Source: Lunularia cruciata (taxonomy: Eukaryota; Streptophyta; Marchantiopsida; Lunulariales; Lunulariaceae). From it: a stretch of 64,000 nt of DNA. The position numbers were made by a program, and so were the translations under genes. This document shows, in pieces, positions 1 to 12,830 of the stretch. The notes under the pieces are model-generated. The model was given only the letters and a program-made list of their open reading frames with translations. It had not been told where the DNA came from and made no database searches. Each line of letters opens with the position of its first letter. Position 1 is the stretch's first letter. The stretch spans positions 6,763,001 to 6,827,000 of the forward strand of contig OX419755.1 in the NCBI GenBank assembly GCA_948567375.1. Direction: 5' to 3'.

Positions 1-1324
1 CTTGGATCTACTTTGCATCTTTGTCTTTAGAGTGGTCACTGCCACTATCTTTTGATGCCCCGTCTTGGCAAAGTGTTCATTGCTTCCTCATATCTGTCTT
101 ATGTAATGTTGCTTGTTTGTGTCCGCATCTTGCTATAAATTTGGATGAAAGTGAGACATTATTCTCTATTTCTCCTCCAAAGTAAGCAAGTTCAAACCTA
201 AATCAAAATGTGCTACAAATAGCACAAAGTAGTGTGGCGGCATATTCATTCTCCAATTCACAATCATCTATCTTATTTGTTGGTGAAAGCACTTTGCCTA
301 GTTCACTTTTTTTCTTGTGAATGTCTGGTGGAAGAATATTGCCCATTGCTTTGTCATGTATATGGTGCACCTGGGTTTGAACATTGCCATCAAGGCCTCA
401 ACAATACTTCACCTCATCGACTCTTGATATGTATCCACCTTGTATCCATTATTAGTAAGAGGAACATTGAAGGAACTTCTCACCTTTGTAGTTTCTTCAA
501 AAGAACCACTCTTCTAATAAAAGGTGATCCTTGCCACATCTCCAACTTCCTTTCCTAAGACTAATCTTTAATCTGACTTTGTCCATCAAGTTGGATTTCC
601 TCTCTTTCCTTCCACTTTGGGATCATCCTCACAATTGTTGGTAGCAATTTCTGCCATGAACCTTGGAAAACTTGAGTTCCAATTCTAGGCCAAAAGTGTG
701 ATCTAAAGTCAACTCAAGACTTTAATCCTCACCACTGCATCTAACCTCCAAATTGCAAGATTCCTCATTGCAAGTGAAGGCTCTTCTTGCCACCCTTTGT
801 TGGCATCACAGGTTTTCTAACTCTCAAGCTTTGAAAAATCAAACCCTCATCTGGCCTCATGATTTTAACTCCTTTAGGACAACTACTAAGAGGAACAAGA
901 TAGCTTCTTGACATTTTGGCAATTCCTTGATGAAGTCTTAAACTTATAGCATTATGATGTGCGGTCATTCTTTAGCCAATCTTCACTTGTTACTCACACC
1001 TTCTACAAGCATTCTTCCTATCACTCTTGAAATTATCCCCCTCACAAATTAGCCATTTTCTTGATTATACCTTCTTGATTGGTTGGCCCAAAGAAAATTT
1101 GTTGCAATTTCCTTGGATTAGGTTGATCACTCCAAGGTAAAGTGTCCTTCCCTCAGGCATACACCCTTCAAGTCCAATCCAAGTTCTTCTTCCTCTAACC
1201 TAAAGTCATCTTCTTTGGGTATGAACCTAACACATAAATCTTCTCTTCTCTTCACCATTTGGCTTCAATTTTGCTTCAACAATACACTTGTTCTTTAAAA
1301 CTTGTCAAAAACAAAAAAAATGTG
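1..1324. other. Unassigned AT-rich, transposon-like stretch
   Basis: No reading frame here matches a family I can recognise. The base composition and decay resemble the retrotransposon block to the right. The right edge (near an A-rich run at about 1305-1320) is where similarity to the gag region of the main element family begins, so this may be the end of another inserted element or an old deletion joint. Confidence 0.3.
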
Positions 1325-1914
1325 GGTACCATAGCAAATACTACATTCCTACCAGGTGTGGATCCTCTACCTTCACTTCTACTAACTCATCCTCTATGAC
1401 TTGCAACTCCTCTACCACTTGTCATAGTAGCCCTACCACTCCGTTACTCTAGGTGAAGGTCAAAGCATCAATCATTATTTTGACCAAATCTATGGCAATG
1501 GTCACATTGTCTCTATGCTGGTTGTGATGCATCAAAGGTATTATGTCCAGTGCCTTGAGTGCATTTTCTCTTGTAGTGACTTCCACCATAAGTCCAACAA
1601 GCAATACCACCATTCATTAGCTATTATTGACCTAAAAATGAAAGTAAGCTCTAGCTACTCTAGTCCTCCACTCACTCCATAGGATCTGAGCTATCTACTA
1701 TGTCCTTGGAAGCCAACATGGTGTGGTGCACTCTGCTGCACTCTAGAAGAAGTATCTCAACCAAATCTAAATATCACCGCTCTTTTCTCCACCATATTGA
1801 GCTTAATATGCTTAGCCAAACTAAAGACCACTACCAAAGTAAGTGAAGTAGCTTATAATAATATAGCATCACATACTCTACATCACAACTCCTCATTTAG
1901 GATCTTATACCAAA
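1325..1914 (-). pseudogene. Copy 3 of the DNMT-PHD retrotransposon: gag C-terminal fragment
   Basis: This aligns by eye with the gag region of copy 1 around 19750-20340, including the zinc-knuckle segment and the coding strand, with many transitions and indels. The alignment continues exactly on the other side of element G1: bases 1910-1914 (CCAAA) recur at 7492-7496, so G1 interrupted this gag. Left of about 1325 the similarity stops, so protease, DNMT, RT and integrase of this copy are absent. Confidence 0.75.
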
Positions 1915-2301
1915 TTTAAAAGACCAAGATCAAGGAGAGAAATAGGAGAATAGAAGATCACATTGGGACACTTGAGTATAGGAAACTCCAAATACCTAGC
2001 ATGAGCTTTGGCTTTGGTATTTATAGGGAGTATACAAGGCTCAAGGAAGCTTCTTAAGAAGCTTTCTTGAGCCACTTTCTTAGAGTGCAAGCCAAGTTAA
2101 CCAAGAAGCTTCCTTTTAGAAGTCGTCTACTTTGCATGCAAGCTAAGCTAGTAGGAAGCTTCTAGAAGTTACCTACTTGGGGTGCAAGCTAAGCTAATTG
2201 GGAAGCTTCCTAGAAACTTCTAGAATATTCTAGGTTGATTTGGCATATTTGCTACTTTGTTAGTCCTAACTAACTTCATCATTAAACTCCATATTGTTAC
2301 A
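1915..2301 (-). repeat. 3' LTR of G1
   Basis: About 387 bp matching 7080-7491. In element sense it begins TGTAACAATATGG and ends in a decayed TTTTAAA where the other LTR has TTTTACA. The interior is rich in AAGCTTCT/AGAAGCTT palindromic words that account for most of the length differences between the two LTRs. Bases 2302-2313 give a purine-rich GTGGGAGAATA on the minus strand just before the LTR, a plausible polypurine tract. Confidence 0.88.
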
Positions 2302-2592
2302 TATTCTCCCACAACTAATTGGTGATGTCCTCATTGCCACTAAAGCTTCAAACTCCTAGATGGCCATTTGTGCATTCTAGAGATGAGAAAGAGATTCCCA
2401 TGTGGCATCATGAAGGAGATACATTTTCCAAAGGACCTTGTACTCCATATGTTGTCAACCACCTCATGGATGTGGTGACACACAAGGATACAATCAACTT
2501 TTTACTCCTCATGGTCATTGATAGGGATGGGAAGATGAAGAGGTTGGACATGAGAGGAAAAATAAGATGGATTAGGAACAAAGAGTTTCAAC

Positions 2593-3225
2593 TTAGAAAT
2601 TTGAAAGATAGGGTGGATGCGCATATGACAAGGCAAGGCAAGTCAATAAGCAACAGATGATTTGGGTGACATCAAAGAGTCCTATCCAATTAGGGGTGAG
2701 TTTACAAACTTGGGTATCAAGTGAGAGGGGTAGGTTACTAGAGGAGAATATGACCTTATCACCAACTTGAGAAGTGAGATCACAATGATGGTGATCCGCA
2801 TATTGTTTTTGATGATTTTGAGCAACAAGGAGATGAGATTTAGCTTGTTGGAGGGATTGGGATATGGTGGTCAAGAAGGTGGAAGTATGGGGGACATGAG
2901 ATGGAGGAGAAGCAAGAAGAGAATCAGGAACAAGTGGATCTTGGCCAAAATTGAGGAAGAAAAGAGGGAATCCGGTGCTTACCTATTTGGAATTATTGTA
3001 TGCAAACTCCTTAATTGCAAGACATTCATCACAATTAGTATGGTGGATGTTGATGAATGCAAAAATCATATCCTCCAAGGTGCAATTTGCACAATCAATT
3101 TGTCCATTAGTTTGAGGATGATAGGTTGTGAACAAAGTAAGCTTGGTGTCAAGTATCAAGAAGAGTGCTTGCCAAATTTTCCAAATGAATTGAGCATCAC
3201 GGTCTGAGATGAGTACGTGAGGCAT
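2593..3225 (-). pseudogene. G1 integrase remnant (core and C-terminal part)
   Basis: Minus-strand pieces at 2983-3225 show the integrase core (second catalytic Asp in LISDRDAQF and the region HPQTNGQ, where the Glu neighbourhood is damaged). Pieces at 2593-2874 show the chromovirus-type C-terminal part (VGDKVIFSSSNLPL, then LTPNWIGLF). Frames differ between the pieces and stops intervene, so it is dead. Order and strand fit the end of a Ty3 pol. Confidence 0.75.
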
Positions 3226-3631
3226 CCCATGATGCTTGAAGACAATGTCAAAGTAGATCTATGCCAATGTTGGAGCATCCACCATATCAATGGTTGGTGC
3301 TAAATGGATTTGCTTATGAAGCTTATCCACAAACACCACAATTGTTGTGTGGCCTTGCTTTGTCTTGGGCAAGGATGTGATAAGAACCAAGTCCACATGT
3401 TCCCATCAAGCAGATGGAATAGGGAGTGGTTGAAGGAGTCCACTTGGTTTTTGGTTGCTAGCCTAGTTGCATTGGAAGATCTCACACAATCAGACAAAGT
3501 CTTGAATATCTTGTGTCATGGCCACCACCATTAGCATTGGAGAATACCCAAGGTCTTGTCCACACCCATGTGACCAACGATTGGTAAATCATGGGCTTCT
3601 TAGAGGCACACAAGTTGGAGATCACCCTTGG

Positions 3632-3832
3632 CTAGAACATAAATTGGTTCTCATAGAATAGAATGCCTTCCTTGTAGGAGAAGGTTTTGTACTCCTTTTC
3701 ACATGCAGCAAGATGACCTTGTACCATCTGAAAGAAAGGATCTTGTTGTAGAGCTATATTAAACTTAATTTGGACTTTGGAGTCAATTGATACCGTTGTA
3801 ATTGCCGCCATAATGAGAGGAAGAGACTTCAA
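3632..3832 (-). pseudogene. G1 RNase H-integrase linker remnant
   Basis: The minus-strand translation has a segment like the linker upstream of the integrase zinc finger in chromoviruses (QDPFFQMVQGHL... YKEGILFYENQFMF). It lies between RT and integrase remnants of the same element. It contains no catalytic residues. Confidence 0.5.
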
Positions 3833-4647
3833 ATCAGGTCATTGTGATAGGGCATCATGGAACCAACTAGGTTTGTACCCAAGTTTAATGTCAAAAAATT
3901 CTAGTTGTTCTTCCCATTGATGATGTCAACTCTTCATGTGTTCCAAGTGTCATATCTACAACAATGGTTTGTGATTAATTTGCATGATCACTTGTTTCTC
4001 CAAGAGATAATGCCTCCATACCTTCATGGCATATACCATTGTGAGTTTTCATGATCTTGAGTAGAGTAATTCCTTTCATCTATATTTAGTTGACAAGACA
4101 CAAAGGCAATGGGATGCAATCCATATGGGAATTCTTGCTACAACACGGCTCCAATTGCAAAGTTAAAAGCATCAAAATCAACCACACAAGGTAGTTGAGG
4201 ATCATATGGTTGAAGAATGGGTCTTGAAGACACCATATGTTTTATGGAATGCCTCTTTGTGCTTGGTGGTCCACTAAAGGCTCAAGTTCTTCCTCAAGAG
4301 ATCAGTCAATGATGCGGCTACATGAGCACAATAGTGGATGAATTATTGATAAAAATTAGCCAATCCATTAAATGCACATACTTCTATAGTATCATTTACA
4401 GTAGGCCAATTAGTAATGGCCTTGATTTTCTCTTCTTCTATCTTGATCTCCTTTGATGAGATCTTGTGACCCAAGAAGGTAACTTCCTTCTACCAAAAGG
4501 CACGCTTTGACTTCTTGTAGTAAAATTTCCACTATCAAAGTCGTATCAGGACTTCTTGCATGTGATCCACATGTTCTACCTTGTCTTGTTATAGATTAAG
4601 ATATCATCCATGAATACCACCATGTACCAATCTAATAGTCCATCCAC

Positions 4648-4875
4648 CTAATGCATCTGATCCATGATGACTATTGGAGCATTAGTGAGCACAAAAGGTA
4701 GAACTCCCCACTCAAAATGCCCATATCTTGTATGAAAGGCAGTCTTTTGCATATCCTCCCTATCAATGAGGATTTTCCAATAGCCACTATGAAGATCCAA
4801 CTTGGAGAAATACCGTGCTCCACTCAATTGATCAAGCAAGTCATCAATTTGAGGCAAGGGATATGCATTCTTCAT
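4648..4875 (-). pseudogene. G1 reverse transcriptase remnant
   Basis: The minus-strand translation shows RT palm/finger motifs [19 protein letters not shown], then [12 protein letters not shown], ending around the PFVLTNAP motif. These are diagnostic of Ty3/gypsy RT. The YxDD region further downstream is broken. The position between protease and integrase remnants agrees with Ty3 order. Confidence 0.85.
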
Positions 4876-5160
4876 TGTTTGTTTATTGTGCCCACGGTAG
4901 TCAATATAGAAACAAAGTCCTCCATCCTTCTTTGGAACAAATAGTATAGGTACTCCCCAAGGAGATGTACTATATCATATTAAATCCTTCTCTAACAACT
5001 CCTTAAGTGTTGTTCACAACTCCTCCAACTCCTTTGGTGAGAGCCAATAGATTGGTCTACTCACTGAAGTATTACTTGGCAATAATTCAATCTTGAAGGG
5101 CATACCATGATTGAAGGGTAATCCCTTTGGCAAATCATCTAGAAACATGTATACAAACTC

Positions 5161-5694
5161 CTAAACTATTTGATGAACCATTGCTTGATGAGGTTCTTGA
5201 GTTTCCTCAGATTTGCCTTGTTTAATCAATGTGATCCACATTGCAAAAATAGACTTATTCTCCTCCAAAACTTGCTCTATGGTTGCTTCACTAACAAACT
5301 TCCCATCTAGGAGCTCATATTCCTTCAAAGCTTGCTCTATGGTTGCTTTCTTGATAAACTTCCCATCTTGGGGTTCATCTCCCTTCAAAGGTTGCTCTAT
5401 GGCTACCTTCTTGACAAACTCCTCATCTTGGGATTGATTGTTCTTAAGTGTCTTACTTAGAAGTGCCAAACAACCTAATCTGAAATTCCTATTTTGGTGT
5501 TGTACTTGAATTTGTTGTCTATTCCAATCAAATTGAACCTTATGAAGTTCAAGCCAAGGTAGACCTAAAATGACATCATAGTGTAGAGGTGCCACTACAA
5601 ACCTCATACACTCCAAATACTCTTTCTCAATCTTGAAAGTGACAAGATGCAAGAAATAGAATGCAGAACCCTTTCTACCATCCACCAACATCAA
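5161..5694 (-). pseudogene. G1 protease-region remnant with a tandemly repeated tail
   Basis: An uninterrupted stretch of about 177 codons. The first half contains the distal protease motif DVILGLPWL, followed by the typical segment LHKVQFDW. The catalytic DSG motif upstream lies in another frame. The second half is three imperfect copies of a roughly 20-residue unit (core FVKKVAIEQPLK, FIKKATIEQALK, FVSEATIEQVLE), then a segment that normally leads to RT. The repeats are in the protease-RT linker. Confidence 0.75.
5272..5452 (-). repeat. Three tandem units of about 60 bp within the G1 protease-RT linker
   Basis: Successive plus-strand units begin TTGCTCTATGG at about 5272, 5332 and 5392 and share CTTCC/AAACTTCCCATCT words. 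The period is 60 bp (20 codons), so the frame is kept and each unit adds about 20 residues to the linker. Confidence 0.8.
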
Positions 5695-7066
5695 TCTACT
5701 TCCAATTATTGGGTTGATAAGAATACATAATTCCTTTGCTAATTAAATAGACAAGTAATTTTTTGAACTTCTTGAATCAACCAAAATCCTACAACCATGA
5801 TCAGATATCATACCTTACTAGTGAAGCAAGCTTGCATAGGTCAAGCCTTCGATCCCATTGGAACTAATTAAGTTCCCAATATGTGACTCAAAATCTCCTA
5901 TTGGGATTCCTTGTTTCCTTGATCATTCTACTCCACAAACTACATTTGGATGACTTGTCGAGGTTGTACATTCTTGAGTGGACATTTAGCAATGCAATAT
6001 CCAATTTGGTGATAATAGACAACCACCATTTTGTCATAGTTTTTCTCTATCTATAGTGCCAAGTGGTCTCCATTGAATGGCATCAATCTCCATTGGTGTT
6101 GGCTCCTCCACCTGTGTGTAATGTATTGATAGGTTCTATGGAGGTCAAGGTCAAGACCAATATGTTGCAACCAAGCAATCAAAACGTTTTGCCAACCGCA
6201 TGGCTTCCTCCACATGTTATAGCTCTTGCATAGTTACCTCTAATTTGGTTTGTGACTTCAAGCCCCTCACAAATTAATCCAAAGCTTCACCTTCTTGTTT
6301 ATCTAGAATTTGCATGATGGTGTTTTGGAATTTATGATGTAACTTCTTAAGAAGCCAATCTACTTCAACTTTGCAAACTTATCTTGTGCAACTCATGTGG
6401 CATTAAAAGCTTGGAATTAGCTAATTATAATTGCACTCTTGAATTTTGCCCATGTCAAGATTGGTGCAAAAATTTGCCATTCAGCTTGCTCCACTCAGAA
6501 TCTCCACCATAGCTTTACTACCCATCCAATTGGCTGGAAGCCAAGAGAATCTATTTTTGTTCACCTTGAAGACTGGTAGCTTTGAAATAACAAAATGTGG
6601 TCAAGCTGTGGTCAAAAACAAAATTCTCCACTACACTTGGGAGATTCTTGCTTTCAAAAACCTTAGGTTTTTGAAATCAGATCTGGTCTTCTCCTTCTTG
6701 AATTGGTACTCTCTTTACATGTTCTTGTCATCAATGATCTTGTTCATCCAACAATCAAGTAAGTTGCTCAATTTGTTATTGCATAACAATGATAACCTTG
6801 GGCATTGCTGCCATGGTTACTACTTTATCACACCACTCCCAAAATATCTAATTTATTTACATATAGATGCAACACGTTCATCATTCTCCATTAGTTACAA
6901 TTAGAAGTACCAAGGGTTCCTTAGACAAGGTGATTCAAAAAATCTTACCCAAAGCATGAAGTGATGAACTGTGTGAAATGATGCTTGGGTAGTACTCCAA
7001 CACAAAAATCCCAATGGTTGGCAAAAATAGATTTGGTGGTCCATAGATTCAATCCATCCTATTTTT

Positions 7067-7079
7067 CCTTTAATACCAA
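7067..7079 (-). other. Primer-binding site of G1
   Basis: Immediately inside the 5' LTR the minus strand reads TTGGTATTAAAGG, close to the TGGTATCAGAGC complement of initiator tRNA-Met used by many plant LTR elements. Three mismatches are in keeping with the element's age. Confidence 0.65.
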
Positions 7080-7491
7080 TGTAAAAGACCAAGATTGAGG
7101 AGAGAAATAGGAGAATGGAAGATCACTTTGGGACGCTTGAATGTAAAAATTCCAAATACCTAGCATGAGATTCGGCTTTGGTATTTATAGGGAGCATACA
7201 AGCCTCTTAAGAAGCTTCTCAAGAAGCTTCCTTGAGCCGCTTTCTTGGAGTGCAAGCCAAGTTCTCAAGAAGCTTCATTCTAGAAGCCGTTTACTTGGCA
7301 TGCAAGCTAAGCTAGTTGGAAGCTTCTAGAAGCTTTGTTCTAGAAGCTATCTACTTGGGATGCAAGCTAAGCTAACCGTGAAGCTTCTCAAGAAGCTTCC
7401 TAGATACCTCTAGAATATTCTAGGTTAATTTGGCATATTTGCTACTTCATTAGTCCTAACTAACTTCATTGCTAAACTCCATATTGTTACA
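7080..7491 (-). repeat. 5' LTR of G1
   Basis: A 412-bp LTR with TGTAAC...TTTACA termini in element sense, partner of 1915-2301. It ends directly at the CCAAA target duplication (7492-7496). A TATTTATAG word near 7180-7190 on the plus strand also occurs in the other LTR. Confidence 0.88.
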
Positions 7492-9545
7492 CCAAAATTA
7501 GATGATTTGGGTCCCAATAACTCCTTCAGTGAAACTGATAAATTTTCTCATGCAAGTGTATGCCTTTCATAGGCTCTCTCCAACCTTTTGCTTGAATTCT
7601 TGCAAGCTCCTCAACTTGTTGGTCCACACTCCTTGGTTCTACCTCAAGCACTAGAATAACTCCACCATGGGATTAAGCCTTGGTACTACACCACTTCTTG
7701 TAGTGGTACCCCCATTTGTAGTAGCACCTTCTCCAACTAGTGTAAGTCCACTAGATCCATCAACGCTACTAGAGCTAAAACTCATGGTACTACCAATCTA
7801 CCCCTAGTAACCGTGCCTAAAGTGATGTTCAATATTGTCCAATATTGTCTCTATAGCTCAATCTCCTCCAAGTGAGCTTTCTTGAACTCTTGATAGTCAT
7901 CCATTGGTAGACCCTCCAAGTGCTAAAACAACCTTTTCCATGCCATGAAGGGTGTGAATAAATTTGGGTTCCACATCACTATAGATCACACTAACTATCA
8001 AACTTCCAGATGAAGTTATCCAACTCAACGGTACCCACTATAGTTGAGTAGTTCTTGGGACCTTTAAAAGCTCCATAAATATCATCCATATCCCACAACA
8101 ATGATGTGACAAACTAAGTGCATTGTCAATTGAATCAACTCCTATATCAAATTTCAAATTAGAGTCAATCTCCTCTCTTATTAGGCTAATGTTGAGTGCC
8201 ACTTTGTGTAAACTCATTGTTTACTATAGTGCTTTCTCCTCTAGAATCTCCAAAGAACTCTATTGTGACAATGTAACTTAAACTGCAACCGTAACCACCA
8301 CAAGTACTCCACCAAGGATCAGCACCAAGTGCCACCATCAACTAAACACCACACACTAATGTAACTCTAATTATAATAACTACACTAGATGAAAGTGTGA
8401 CATATAACTTGCTATCACAACACATACTCTCACGGTCTATAGGTCATCAATTCTTACCTCACCAAAAAGAAACATAGGAAGTCTAATTGGTCATCACTCT
8501 AGCCTCACTTCCAAGAGCACACCAGAATACCACCACTCTAAAGTCATGGTACCTCACACAACCATGATGCACAAATAGGAAGTAGAGAATAGAAGAAGTC
8601 CAATCACAAGGAGTCTAAATGAAACCCACCATCTCATAAATCAACACCACACTAACTCTACCACTATTTGGCATTTGATATAACATGAGTATCTCCCTAC
8701 TCTTAAGCTACCAAGATCACCAAGGATATGATCAAACCGCCTCTCCTAGCCAAAGTCACATGTGTATAGGTATTAGTCAACCAAGTACTAGAACAAGTGA
8801 AGGTGGACCAATTGGCTAGGTATCAGTCTAAGAACTAGAGATCTATGGTTCAAACATTGTTGCATATAATCTAGAAAGGTAAGCAGATTTTTCCAAGCAA
8901 GAACCAAAAAATTATCTAAACTAGCTAGCCTCACGCTGGCTTGTTGGCCTTTCTAGGTCTTTATAGCCTCTCTAGCTCACAACCTTATGCCTTTAAATGC
9001 CTAAATGAGACCTTTTTTCCTTGCCAATTCAAACACTCTCCAAATATTTCCAAGCTTCATCCAAATCTAGCCAACTCAAGCACTACCTAGTGCAACTTGG
9101 GCAAACCATAACTCTGGGTAACTTCCACCAATCTGATGCACCTTCTCTACAATTGGCAAATTACCAAATCCTCTTCTAACTCTCAACTCAAGCCAAATTG
9201 AGATAATTGTGATCTCCAAATCCCTAATTTGAGTGGATTGGTCCCAATTCCATCTTCAATTTTCCATTTTGAGCTCAATTTACACCAAATTGATCACGAT
9301 CTCATCTCTGTGCTCAAATTAAATACCCAATATCTCAAATTAACTCAATCCTCATAAATTTGGCCAATGCTTCCGCACATTGTTTGCCCCATTGCCAAAT
9401 ATGCATCAATTTGCATAGGATTTCCATACACAATCACTCTCAAGGATATCTAGGACCATGATTGAAGGTACTAATGGTTAGCTAGGCTTGGAGATATCAC
9501 CAACATCCTTAGTCCATGCACTTGATTTCCCCTTGCTCTATGATA
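7492..9545 (-). mobile_element. Copy 3 of the DNMT-PHD retrotransposon: gag N-terminus and 5' leader
   Basis: This continues the interrupted gag of 1325-1914. Bases 7497-8270 align with copy 1 gag (about 20340-21120). Bases 8270-9545 align with the copy 1 5' leader (about 21190-22490), including its final GCACTTGATTTCCC-like words. The alignment stops about 10 bp before the inner edge of terminal repeat A, and no A repeat follows, so the 5' end was lost or replaced. Confidence 0.75.
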
Positions 9546-10486
9546 CACACATAATGTTTTTTTGATAATTTTTAGGATAGAAAGTCTATCTTTAAGTAGG
9601 AAAGGAGATTAGATGAAGAGAATTGGTGTATTTGTATTTGAAGTAGTAGATCCAATCTGATCCAAAGGAAGTTGACTTTGGCTCAAAGGAAATGAAGACT
9701 TAGATTGGACTTGGAAGTACAAATGATGCAAAGTGAGGATACTTCACATCAAAATGAAGAACCTAATTTGAGGATTCTTAACAACCTTGACTCAAGCCAT
9801 ACCAGCCAAGAAGCTACACTTGAGAATGGTTACTTTGTGTGAGGATAAATTCAAAAGTGACAAGAATAATTCATGCATAAGAGGAGATTCTTGATTGAGG
9901 TTTGACTGAAAAATGACTATGAATCAGAAGAATATAAAATCAAGACTTTGTCTGCAATGTTGAAAGACTATCTTGTGCCTTTGAGTAGTTGTCTTGATCA
10001 TGTTAGAATCACAAGCTGAGTCATGGGTTTTCTATGTGTGAAACCAAGTGAGGAGAGAAGCACAATGTTTTCCAAGGAAGGAACACAAGTTTCAACCATC
10101 TTGGTCCAAAATCCTATAATTAAACAAGTTGATATGGTAGCCAAATTCAAAGTCTTGAACTAACTTTGGATCACTTTCTTGGCATGGAACTAGAATCTAA
10201 AATTTCCAAGGTTCATGATAGAGATTACAGCTAGCAATTGTGAGCATGGTCTAAAGAAAGAGGGGAAGAGAGGAAACCTAAGTTGCTAGACTGAATCCAA
10301 TTGGAGGATAATCTTAGGACATGATGTAAGAGAGCTTATAAGGACCACTTTCAATTGGAAGTGTGATCTTATAGAAGAAAATGAGGAGCTAAAGGTGTCC
10401 TTCAATGAACCTTGCAAGGAAAATGGATACAAGGTAGACACCTATGTAGATCTGATGAGGTGAAATATTTTCAAGGCCATGATGGC
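9546..10486. other. Target DNA left of copy 2, no recognisable gene
   Basis: Roughly 940 bp of purine-rich plus strand with short open stretches but no family match. It was contiguous with 34231-34696 before copy 2 inserted: bases 10483-10486 (TGGC) recur at 34227-34230. It may be the remnant of another decayed element. Confidence 0.4.
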
Positions 10487-10935
10487 TATCACACCATTTG
10501 TAGTGTCACACCTAGATTGCTTGGACTCTAGAGTAGTAGTGTTCGTAGCTAAGAGTATTTTGGTAGTTACTCATAAACTACTTGTTGACAATCAGATTTT
10601 GTGTTTGGGTACTGACTACATGGTAAAGCCGACGGTCACTTAGCACCATTCACATTGTTGGGTGTGCCGTCAACAAGACCATTAGGCTTTGAGACCTAGC
10701 TTGAGTCCAAGTAGTATACTTTTGAAGTGCAGCTCACAAAAGCTCACTTCTTTGATGTTGAACCTTTGAGTTCTTGGCTATGGTGGACAAAGGTCGGTGA
10801 ATGTCACTAAGATTCTCTTAGCTAGAGTGGATATGGTTTGATTATAGTCAATGTCTCATTGTTGGTAGATTATAGAGTGACAAATCAAGTACTGATTTGA
10901 TTGAGTGTGATTTGAGTTGTGTAAACAAACTGATT
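10487..10935 (+). repeat. Copy 2 terminal repeat A1
   Basis: About 449 bp, starting TATCACACCATTTGTAG where copy 1 has TGTCACGCC, and ending AAACTGATT. It matches 33716-34118 (A2). The sequence that follows (ATATCAAAGAAGTGAGG) corresponds to the start of the copy 1 leader, so no B repeat lies between A1 and the body. Confidence 0.85.
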
Positions 10936-12830
10936 ATATCAAAGAAGTGAGGTAAGAGTGAAATTTGGTGCAAGAACTAACAGTGCTAGTGGTATCTCCA
11001 AGACTTGCTGATCATTGGTAGCTTGATCTATAACACCCATTTGTGCATGTGTTTAGTATTGTGATATTTAGCTTGGTATTACAAGTACTTAAGAGATATT
11101 ATTTATATAGAGATAAAGGATGGTTCTATATTAGTCATGGTTAGCTAAAGTTAGTCATAGCTAAGATAGTGGGGACCTTACTTTAGAGGAAGTAGAAAAG
11201 ATGAGCACCACTATTTTGGATTTAAGTGTGTTGACTTGGTATTATTCCTAGGTGTTTGGCTTTGAGGAAAGAGTTGAGAACTCTTGGGCCCGCAAGCCTT
11301 TTTGTTTTGGATTCTTCTTTAGTCCAAGGATAGCCCATGTGAAGGAATCCTTGACTTAGTGGTTGGGTCAAGATAGGACCACATGCTTAGGGGAATATGC
11401 CCATGTGAATGGATATTCCTTTCTACTTTTTGACTTTATTTGACTTTTAGTCTAGTAACTTGAGTTACTACGGTAATTAGTAACTTTGGTATGTAACTAT
11501 TTCATAAGTATATAAACAAGGGGTGAGGAGGTACTCATCATCCTTTCATTTACAACTATTTCTCTCTCATTGAGTTCTCTAGTGAGCAATGTCTTGAGTC
11601 TTGGAGTGTTAGCCTTGGAGGAGTATGATGGAGTTGGGATTCCTTGCCTTCTTAGTCCATGGTGCGCTACCATAATAGCCATCAGAGGTTCATCCTGAGT
11701 GAGAGACAGGCCGGCTCACAGATCAAAGTTTTGATTTTCCCTAATGTCTAAAAGCTCATTCAATGATGTAGATTTGGCAATGAGGTAGACAATGTACAGA
11801 AGTACTAGCCAAATTTTGACAAAGAGAAGAAATTTTCAAGCGGTAGTTGTGTTTTTGAGCCAAGAGTTGAAAGTAGGATCAATTTGGTGCAAGTTGAGCT
11901 TCAGAAAGTGAAAGTGGGGTTGTGAACCTATCCTCATGAATTTGTGATTTGAAGAAACCTATCATTTCAATTTGGCTCAAGGGAAGCGTTAGTGGAGGAT
12001 TTGGTAGGCAGCCAACTTTGGAGATTTATATCAAATTTTATATTAGATTTTGGCCAGATTTGGAGGAGTTTGCTTGTTGGCCAAATTCGGATAGAGTTTG
12101 AAGTGGCAAGAAGAAAGGCCTTATTTGGCATTTAGAGGCTTTGTGGCATAGGATTGTGGGCTATGAGAGGCTACAAAGGCCTAGAAGGGCCACTAGCTTG
12201 TTGCCATGAGGCTAGCTAATTTAGAGTAGATTTTGCTCATTGTTTGGCAAAATATGCCCACCCGGCTAGATTGTGCGCAACAAGGTTTGACCTTAGATCT
12301 ATGGTTCCTATATTGGTGCCCTAGCCAATTGGTCCATCCTTGCTTGTTGTCTGAATAATTGTTTCATTGTTATCTATATACTTGTAACTTTGGCTAGGAG
12401 AGACATTTTGATCTCATTCTTGGTGATCCTAGTAGCTTAGGAAGTAGATAACTCATATTATATCAAATACAAAATGGTGGTAGAGTCAATCTAGTGTTGA
12501 TTTATGATGGAGGGTTTTCATTTAGATTTCTTGTAAATGGATCTCCTCTATTCTCTACTACCTATTTGTGCAACATGTTTGTGTGAGGTGCATAGACTTT
12601 AGAGCGTTGGTGCTCTGGTGTGCTCTTGGTAGTGAGGCTGGAGTGATATCCAATCAGACTACCTATGTTTCTCTTTGGTGAGACAAGAAGTGATAACTTG
12701 CAGATTGTGAGAGTGCATGTTGTGATAGTAGATTATAGGTTGCACTTTCCCCTAGTATAGTTGTCGTAATTAGAGCTACATTAGTTAGTGATGTTTATTT
12801 GGTGGTGTTTGCACTTGGTGGGGTACTTGT
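10936..12830 (+). other. Copy 2 5' leader (interrupted by Y1)
   Basis: This aligns with the copy 1 leader (21181-22502 on the opposite strand). It contains no long open frame. The conserved word GGTATCTCCAAG lies about 55 bp inside the A1 edge, as in copy 1. The solo LTR Y1 splits it at a GATC. Confidence 0.7.
11029..11720 (+). mobile_element. Y1: solo LTR of family Y
   Basis: A 692-bp sequence from TATAACACCC (decayed TGTAACACCC) to GGCTCACA, with the perfect 4-bp target duplication GATC at 11025-11028 and 11721-11724. Its inverted counterpart is Y2 (26157-26846). A TATAAACAAGGGG word near 11512-11524 followed by TCATCC could be an LTR promoter. No internal region is present, so it is a solo LTR produced by recombination. 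Confidence 0.85.

Larger units (their letters stand above)
1915..7491 (-). mobile_element. G1: degenerate Ty3/gypsy LTR retrotransposon
   Basis: A 5.6-kb element on the minus strand inserted in the gag of copy 3. It has an LTR at each end (1915-2301 and 7080-7491), a perfect 5-bp target duplication CCAAA (1910-1914 and 7492-7496), a tRNA-Met-like primer site next to the 5' LTR and a purine-rich run next to the 3' LTR. Protease, reverse transcriptase, RNase H/linker and integrase remnants occur in that order, the Ty3 order, but are broken by many stops and frameshifts. The LTRs differ by several indels and many transitions, so the insertion is old. It cannot be autonomous. Confidence 0.9.
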
